This document shows, piece by piece, positions 16,317 through 16,893 of a stretch of 16,893 bases of DNA. Position 1 is the stretch's first letter, and each line of letters opens with the position of its first letter. A program made the position numbers and the translations under genes. The DNA is from Bacillus sp. sid0103 (GTDB lineage: Bacteria; Bacillota; Bacilli; Bacillales_B; DSM-18226). The notes below the pieces were generated by a model, which ran no database searches, was not told the origin of the DNA, and saw only the letters and a program-made list of their open reading frames with translations. The stretch spans positions 1 through 16,893 of the forward strand of contig NZ_JAHUWN010000053.1 in assembly GCF_019219025.1 (NCBI RefSeq). The letters run 5' to 3'.

Positions 16317-16580
16317 TTGGAACCAATTATCGTAATATCAATTCTAGGCGGCATAGTAATTATCCTATTATTTACGGGAGCTCCCTTTAAGCCGGCGCGA
16401 TTTGTTGGTCAGGCTGCGATTAAGTTAGTCATTGGAGCGCTATTTTTATTTTTCTTAAATGCAGCAGGCAACCGTTATGGCATTCATGTGCCGATTAATT
16501 TTGCCACCTCCGCAATCTCAGGCTTTTTAGGAATCCCTGGCCTGTGCGCTTTAGCAGCTATTCAACATTGGGTACTCTAG
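16317..16580 (+). CDS. bofA: Sigma-K processing checkpoint protein BofA
   Basis: An integral membrane protein of the mother-cell compartment that holds the SpoIVFB intramembrane protease inactive, together with SpoIVFA, until the forespore signals through SpoIVB. The start is TTG at 16317 with AAGGGGGAT six to eight bases ahead, giving 87 residues, the same as B. subtilis BofA. Two hydrophobic segments span roughly residues 4-20 and 35-50. The conserved C-terminal region GIHVPINFATSAISGFLGIP (55-74) is the inhibitor segment that occupies the protease active-site cleft. The open frame upstream to 16269 lacks a binding site. It ends the dnaX operon, before a terminator and an rRNA promoter. Confidence 0.96.
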   Translation: MEPIIVISILGGIVIILLFTGAPFKPARFVGQAAIKLVIGALFLFFLNAAGNRYGIHVPINFATSAISGFLGIPGLCALAAIQHWVL

Positions 16581-16585
16581 ATCGT

Positions 16586-16618
16586 AAACCGCCGAAAAAA
16601 GGCGGTTTTTTCTTTTTG
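16586..16618 (+). terminator. bofA / dnaX-operon intrinsic terminator
   Basis: AACCGCC (16587-16593) pairs with GGCGGTT (16601-16607) around GAAAAAA, followed by Ts. It lies six bases past the bofA stop. Confidence 0.93.
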
Positions 16619-16640
16619 AAAAACAATTTATAAAAAAGTA

Positions 16641-16669
16641 TTGACCAATGCTTTGATATGCTGTAATAT
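16641..16669 (+). promoter_or_regulatory. rRNA operon promoter P1
   Basis: TTGACC (16641-16646), 17 bases and TAATAT (16664-16669). It is the upstream member of the tandem pair usual in Bacillus rRNA operons. Confidence 0.65.
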
Positions 16670-16715
16670 ATAAAAAGTCGTCACCGAGACGATGAAAAAC
16701 AAATAAAAAAAGTTG

Positions 16716-16744
16716 TTGACTTCTGGTTGATAGCTTGGTATGAT
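16716..16744 (+). promoter_or_regulatory. rRNA operon promoter P2
   Basis: TTGACT (16716-16721), 17 bases and TATGAT (16739-16744), the stronger of the pair. The transcript should start near 16751; a short hairpin TCGCT/AGCGA (16752-16765) lies at its 5' end. Confidence 0.8.
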
Positions 16745-16774
16745 TACAAAGTCGCTTTTGAGCGATAGAGAAAT

Positions 16775-16789
16775 TGTTCTTTGAAAACT
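16775..16789 (+). promoter_or_regulatory. rRNA antitermination boxA
   Basis: TGTTCTTTGAAAACT is the boxA element of Bacillus rRNA leaders. It recruits NusB and S10 for antitermination. A leader hairpin TTAGCTTC/GAAGCTAA follows at 16824-16845. Confidence 0.8.
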
Positions 16790-16873
16790 AAACAAACAAA
16801 ATCGTGCAAACAAACAATAAAATTTAGCTTCAATTAAGAAGCTAAGCCAACGTAACAAAATGAGCTAATCAAC

Positions 16874-16893
16874 TTTCTTGGAGAGTTTGATCC
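16874..16893 (+). rRNA. rrs: 16S ribosomal RNA, 5' start
   Basis: GGAGAGTTTGATCC at the window's right edge is the universal 16S 5' end (primer 27F region). Only about 20 bases are inside the window; the mature start is estimated by comparison with Bacillus. Confidence 0.93.

Noticed and set aside
16628..16858. Minus-strand reading frame in the rRNA leader
   Set aside because: It lies over the rRNA promoters and boxA, has low-complexity hydrophobic composition and no supporting binding site.

Overview
The window comes from an endospore-forming Bacillaceae (Firmicutes, Bacillus/Neobacillus-like) and is a nearly complete copy of the conserved origin-proximal block that lies between two rRNA operons in Bacillus subtilis. 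The evidence is gene order (5S, yaaC, guaB, dacA, pdxS, pdxT, serS, tRNA-Ser, two deoxynucleoside kinases, yaaH, yaaI, tadA, SRP RNA, dnaX, yaaK/ybaB, recR, yaaL, bofA, 16S), protein lengths close to those in B. subtilis, a T-box leader, strong AGGAGG-type ribosome binding sites with several TTG/GTG starts, and sporulation genes (SleL-type YaaH, BofA). I see no prophage, insertion sequence with a transposase, CRISPR array or defence system.

Layout. 1-125: 3' end of a 5S rRNA and its terminator. 126-522: non-coding, with a switch-like set of inverted repeats and an 8.5-copy 20-21 bp tandem repeat. 523-1464 (-): yaaC. 1570-3033 (+): guaB (GMP synthesis). 3238-4599 (+): dacA (cell-wall carboxypeptidase). 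4798-6432 (+): pdxS and pdxT (pyridoxal phosphate synthase), separated by an unusually long repeat-bearing spacer. 6485-8280 (+): serine T-box riboswitch, a palindromic repeat, serS and its terminator. 8290-8496 (+): tRNA-Ser(UGA) with promoter and terminator. 8524-8713: intergenic repeats. 8719-10088 (-): two deoxynucleoside kinases in one unit. 10289-12187 (-): yaaI and yaaH. 12269-12790 (+): tadA. 12794-13182 (+): SRP RNA with promoter and terminator. 13203-16618 (+): dnaX, ybaB-family gene, recR, yaaL, bofA and a terminator. 16641-16893: tandem rRNA promoters, boxA and the first bases of a 16S gene.

How the genes relate. The set is mostly housekeeping: purine and deoxynucleotide supply (guaB, dgk, dck), vitamin B6 (pdxST), serine charging and decoding (serS, tRNA-Ser, tadA), protein export (SRP RNA), replication and repair (dnaX, ybaB-family, recR), cell wall (dacA), and sporulation or germination (yaaH, bofA). 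tadA and serS both serve translation, and dnaX-ybaB-recR is a common replication/recombination operon.

The unusual material is not in the genes but between them. Several spacers carry small, structured, non-coding repeat elements. Two copies of one palindromic family (6743-6891 and 8582-8713) look like complementary internal-deletion derivatives of one longer element, and one of them sits between the serS T-box and the serS start codon. A second family lies inside the pdxS-pdxT operon and in the dnaX leader. I found no convincing wholly new system. Family names and consensus comparisons are from memory and were not checked by search.
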